This document shows positions 5,042 through 7,501 of a stretch of DNA of 7,501 bases, one piece after another (within the stretch, counting starts at the first letter, position 1; every line of letters begins with the position of its first letter). Source of the DNA: an uncultured Kangiella sp. (GTDB taxonomy: Bacteria; Pseudomonadota; Gammaproteobacteria; Enterobacterales; DSM-103792); NCBI GenBank assembly GCA_946480585.1, contig CAMLKQ010000107.1, positions 1-7,501 of the forward strand, given 5' to 3'. Made by a program: the position numbers and the translations under genes. A model generated the notes under the pieces. The model saw nothing but the letters and a program-made list of their open reading frames with translations, did no database searches and had not been told where the DNA came from.

Positions 5042-6658
5042 ATGACCGTCAAATCCCGCTTGCTGTTCAGTCTTGCTATTCCCGTCGTGCTGTTGGCGCT
5101 GATTTCCGTCATCGCCATCCGTAGCCTCAGTAGCATCAACGCCAGCGTTGCCAGTATTTATGACGACCGTGTAGTACCCCTGAAACAGTTAAAACTGATT
5201 GCCGATGCCTATGCCGTGTTCGTGATCGACGCGGTCAACAAGGGCAACGCCGGCATTTTCACGGCCGAGCAGGTCAATGGCGAGCTCAATAACGCCAACA
5301 AAGTGATTCGGGAAGAATGGCAGCGTTACACCGCGACCAAGCTGACAGATGAAGAACAAGCGTTGGTACGCGAGGCCGAACCGCTGTTTCACGCTGCGGA
5401 CAAAGCCATCGTCGCGGTCCAAAACAGTATCGCCGGCACGCAGGGCAATGCCAGCAGCCAGCTGAGCCAGTTTGATGGCCCGCTGTATCAGCAAATCGAC
5501 CCGATCAGCGCCCACATCACCAAGCTCATCGACTTGCAGTTGCGTGTTGCGGCTGAACAACGCGAAACCGTGGCGGCCGACTACAGCGCGTTACGCCTGT
5601 TCTTCATTCTGATGAGCATGATCATTACGGTAATACTGCTGGCCGCGGGCTGGTGGCTGTACCGCAGTATTGCCGGCCCGTTGCTGGCGCTGAATGACAC
5701 CATGAAGCGCGCCGAGCAACAGCTGGATCTGACCTTGACGGTCGACAGTAATCGCGACGACGAATGGGGTGAAGCTGGCAAGGCCTTCAATCAGATGCTG
5801 GCGCGGTTTCGCGATGTGCTGCGCAGCGTCGGTGGCGTGGTCGAACAGACTGCCAAGCAGGCCGGCGCCGTGACCAACGAGATCAGTGAAGCCAGCAATG
5901 CCTGCATGGAACAGCAGCGCGAGTCGGATCAGGTCGCAGCCGCCAGCACCCAGATGAGCGCGTCCATCACCGAGGTGGCGCGCAACGCCAGCGCCGCAGC
6001 TGAAGCCGCGAAGGTCGTCAGCCACGCCACCGAAGGCGGCCGGCAGGCGGTATCGAGCGTCGCCAACGCAATGCAGGAATTGCAGCACCATATTGAGGAA
6101 GCCAATAGCGTGATTACCCGGCTCGATCAGCAAGCCGGTTCAATCGGCCAGGTGCTGGAAGTGATTCGCGGTATTGCCGAGCAAACCAATCTGCTGGCGC
6201 TCAATGCGGCTATCGAAGCGGCGCGCGCCGGTGATCAAGGCCGCGGCTTTGCGGTAGTCGCCGATGAAGTGCGCAACCTTGCCCAGCGCACGCAGGAATC
6301 GACCAAGGAGATCGCCGGTATCATTGAGCAGTTGCAGCGCGAATCGCAAGCCGCCGTCGACAGCATGCAAACCAGTCGTAGCAGTGCCGGCAATTCGCTG
6401 ACCATTGCCAATGAGGCGGGCTCGCAACTTGATGAAATCGACCGCGCCAGCCACACCATTGCCGAAATGACCACGCAGATCGCCACAGCCACCGAGCAGC
6501 AAGCGGCCGTGTCGGAAACGATCAGCCGCAACATGGTGCGCATCCACGAACTGAGTGGCACGGTCGCCCGCTGCAATGATCGGGTGCGGCAAGCCTGTGG
6601 CGAAATGCGCAAGGAAGTGCAAGAGCTGGTCGGTTTGTCAGCGCGCTTTACCGTCTAG
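5042..6658 (+). CDS. Methyl-accepting chemotaxis protein (4HB sensor, HAMP, MCP signal domain)
   Basis: This complete 538-residue chemoreceptor controls CheA through CheW. Residues 1-6 are cytoplasmic, TM1 is about 7-26, a periplasmic sensor of about 155 residues follows (30-185), and TM2 is about 186-206. The sensor is helical throughout ([17 protein letters not shown] and so on) and fits the four-helix-bundle MCP type (4HB_MCP_1); no ligand-binding signature identifies the attractant. HAMP follows (about 207-260, with the conserved Pro213). The long cytoplasmic coiled coil contains the highly conserved hairpin tip [18 protein letters not shown] (380-397) and [17 protein letters not shown] (400-416). 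There is no NWETF-like CheR/CheB tether: it ends LSARFTV. The start is set by GAGGG (5029-5033), 8 bases before the ATG. No sigma-28 flagellar promoter was convincing. No che genes are adjacent, so it is an orphan receptor. Confidence 0.97.
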   Translation: MTVKSRLLFSLAIPVVLLALISVIAIRSLSSINASVASIYDDRVVPLKQLKLIADAYAVFVIDAVNKGNAGIFTAEQVNGELNNANKVIREEWQRYTATKLTDEEQALVREAEPLFHAADKAIVAVQNSIAGTQGNASSQLSQFDGPLYQQIDPISAHITKLIDLQLRVAAEQRETVAADYSALRLFFILMSMIITVILLAAGWWLYRSIAGPLLALNDTMKRAEQQLDLTLTVDSNRDDEWGEAGKAFNQMLARFRDVLRSVGGVVEQTAKQAGAVTNEISEASNACMEQQRESDQVAAASTQMSASITEVARNASAAAEAAKVVSHATEGGRQAVSSVANAMQELQHHIEEANSVITRLDQQAGSIGQVLEVIRGIAEQTNLLALNAAIEAARAGDQGRGFAVVADEVRNLAQRTQESTKEIAGIIEQLQRESQAAVDSMQTSRSSAGNSLTIANEAGSQLDEIDRASHTIAEMTTQIATATEQQAAVSETISRNMVRIHELSGTVARCNDRVRQACGEMRKEVQELVGLSARFTV

Positions 6659-6674
6659 TCGGACGACGCACGAG

Positions 6675-6709
6675 CAAGAAAAAAGCCGGCATTGCCGGCT
6701 TTTTTCTTG
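6675..6709. terminator. Bidirectional intrinsic terminator between mcp and fabB
   Basis: A perfect 16-bp inverted repeat (6675-6690 and 6694-6709) with a 3-base loop (ATT) has a GCCGGC core flanked by A6 on the left and T6 on the right. On either strand this gives a GC hairpin followed by U residues, so it can end both convergent transcripts. It starts 17 bases after the chemoreceptor stop and lies 14 bases beyond the fabB stop. Confidence 0.93.
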
Positions 6710-6722
6710 TCCAACGAACGGT

Positions 6723-7501
6723 TTACTTCTGGAAGCGCTGCATCACCAGCGTGGCGTTGGTGCCACCAAAACCGAAGCTGTTCGACAGCACGGTGTTGAG
6801 CTTCACGCCGTGGCGGGTTTCGCGCACGATCGGCAGATCGGCTGCTTCCGGATCCAGCTCTTCGATGTTGGCCGAGGCGCAGATGAAATCGTTCTGCATC
6901 ATCAGCAAGCTGTAGATGGCTTCCTGCACGCCAGCGGCGCCGAGCGAGTGACCGGACAGCGACTTGGTCGAGCTGATTGGCGGCACTTCCTTGCCAAACA
7001 CGGCGCGGATGGCGCCCAGCTCAGCGACGTCGCCGACCGGGGTCGAGGTGCCGTGGGTGTTGATGTAATCGACCGGCAATTTGGTAGTGGCGAGCGCCTG
7101 CTGCATGCAGCGGGCAGCGCCCTCGCCGCTCGGCGCGACCATGTCGGCACCGTCCGACGTGGCGCCGTAACCAACCACTTCCGCGATGATGTTGGCACCG
7201 CGCTTCAGCGCATGTTCCAGCGACTCCAGCACGACAATGCCGCCGCCACCGGCGATGACAAAACCGTCGCGGTTCTTGTCATAGGCACGCGAGGCTTTTT
7301 CCGGGGAGTCGTTGTACTTGGTCGACAACGCGCCCATGGCATCGAACATCATACTGAACGACCAGAAGCACTCTTCGCCGCCGCCGGCAAACATCACATC
7401 GGCCTTGCCGAGCTGGATTTGCTCCATGGCGTTGCCGATGCAGTGGGCGCTGGTGGCGCAGGCCGACGAGATCGAATAGTTGATGCCCTTGATCTGAAAT
7501 G
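6723..7501 (-). CDS. fabB: 3-oxoacyl-[acyl-carrier-protein] synthase I (KAS I), 3' part
   Basis: This is the C-terminal 258 residues of a protein normally about 405 long; the 5' end lies past the window's right edge. It condenses malonyl-ACP with acyl-ACP in type II fatty acid synthesis, and in the FabA/FabB pathway extends the cis-unsaturated intermediates. The catalytic triad is complete: the nucleophile Cys in SSACATS (codon 7460-7458), His in [11 protein letters not shown], and His in [13 protein letters not shown] with the conserved Lys five residues before. The stretches [35 protein letters not shown] and NIEELD match FabB rather than FabF. The ending [18 protein letters not shown] is also typical. 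The stop is TAA (6725-6723). In pseudomonads and relatives fabA is usually directly upstream; here that would be outside the window. Transcription ends at the shared hairpin with the chemoreceptor gene. Confidence 0.97.
   Translation of the reverse strand, partial: FQIKGINYSISSACATSAHCIGNAMEQIQLGKADVMFAGGGEECFWSFSMMFDAMGALSTKYNDSPEKASRAYDKNRDGFVIAGGGGIVVLESLEHALKRGANIIAEVVGYGATSDGADMVAPSGEGAARCMQQALATTKLPVDYINTHGTSTPVGDVAELGAIRAVFGKEVPPISSTKSLSGHSLGAAGVQEAIYSLLMMQNDFICASANIEELDPEAADLPIVRETRHGVKLNTVLSNSFGFGGTNATLVMQRFQK

Noticed and set aside
4912..5124. A 70-codon open frame over the hsp20 terminator and the start of the chemoreceptor
   Set aside because: It runs through an intrinsic terminator and overlaps the strongly supported chemoreceptor start; no domain is visible.
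5591..6622. Two long - strand open frames opposite the chemoreceptor
   Set aside because: They are antisense shadows of the highly conserved chemoreceptor signalling domain, with Gly/His-rich translations and no ribosome sites that fit.

Overview
The window looks like ordinary chromosomal DNA from a gammaproteobacterium of about 60% GC. The best taxonomic hint is the edge gene, a FabB-type (not FabF-type) ketoacyl synthase that reads very much like the enterobacterial protein. The exact genus cannot be told from the sequence. There is no rRNA, tRNA, CRISPR array, insertion sequence or phage gene. Gene density is high, and the genes form short, mostly independent transcription units.

Left part (1-1789, all + strand). 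The 3' end of an HSDL2-like short-chain dehydrogenase overlaps a GNAT acetyltransferase start by ATGA, so the two are probably co-translated. Next comes an AT-rich gene (35-40% GC in the lines I counted) for a small membrane-anchored coiled-coil protein of unknown function. It is compositionally foreign and is the least explained gene here. The spacer after it ends in a repeat-like hairpin.

Middle part (1790-4222, - strand). A DUF1304 membrane protein and the ribosome-rescue hydrolase ArfB form a two-gene unit, again with an ATGA overlap. A long GC-rich palindromic repeat (2662-2740) separates them from a 471-residue metallo-beta-lactamase/beta-CASP/RMMBL protein, a predicted CPSF-like ribonuclease.

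Divergent promoter region (4223-4404). It lies between the beta-CASP nuclease (-) and a small heat-shock protein (+). It carries a near-consensus FNR/ANR-type dyad (TTGAT-N4-GTCAA, 4295-4308). If real, this links both genes to low-oxygen control, and it is the most testable observation in the window. The hsp20 leader also has an 8-bp inverted repeat and a strong Shine-Dalgarno sequence. The gene is followed by three hairpins, the last a classic intrinsic terminator.

Right part (5042-7501). A complete transmembrane chemoreceptor (4-helix-bundle sensor, HAMP, signalling domain) runs toward a 3'-end fragment of fabB on the opposite strand. A perfect 16-bp-stem hairpin, A-tract/T-tract symmetric, sits between them and should terminate both.

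I do not see a clear multi-gene novel system. The points worth following are the FNR-like dyad between the two stress-type genes, the AT-rich orphan membrane protein, and the two repeat elements, one of which appears to supply the arfB stop codon.
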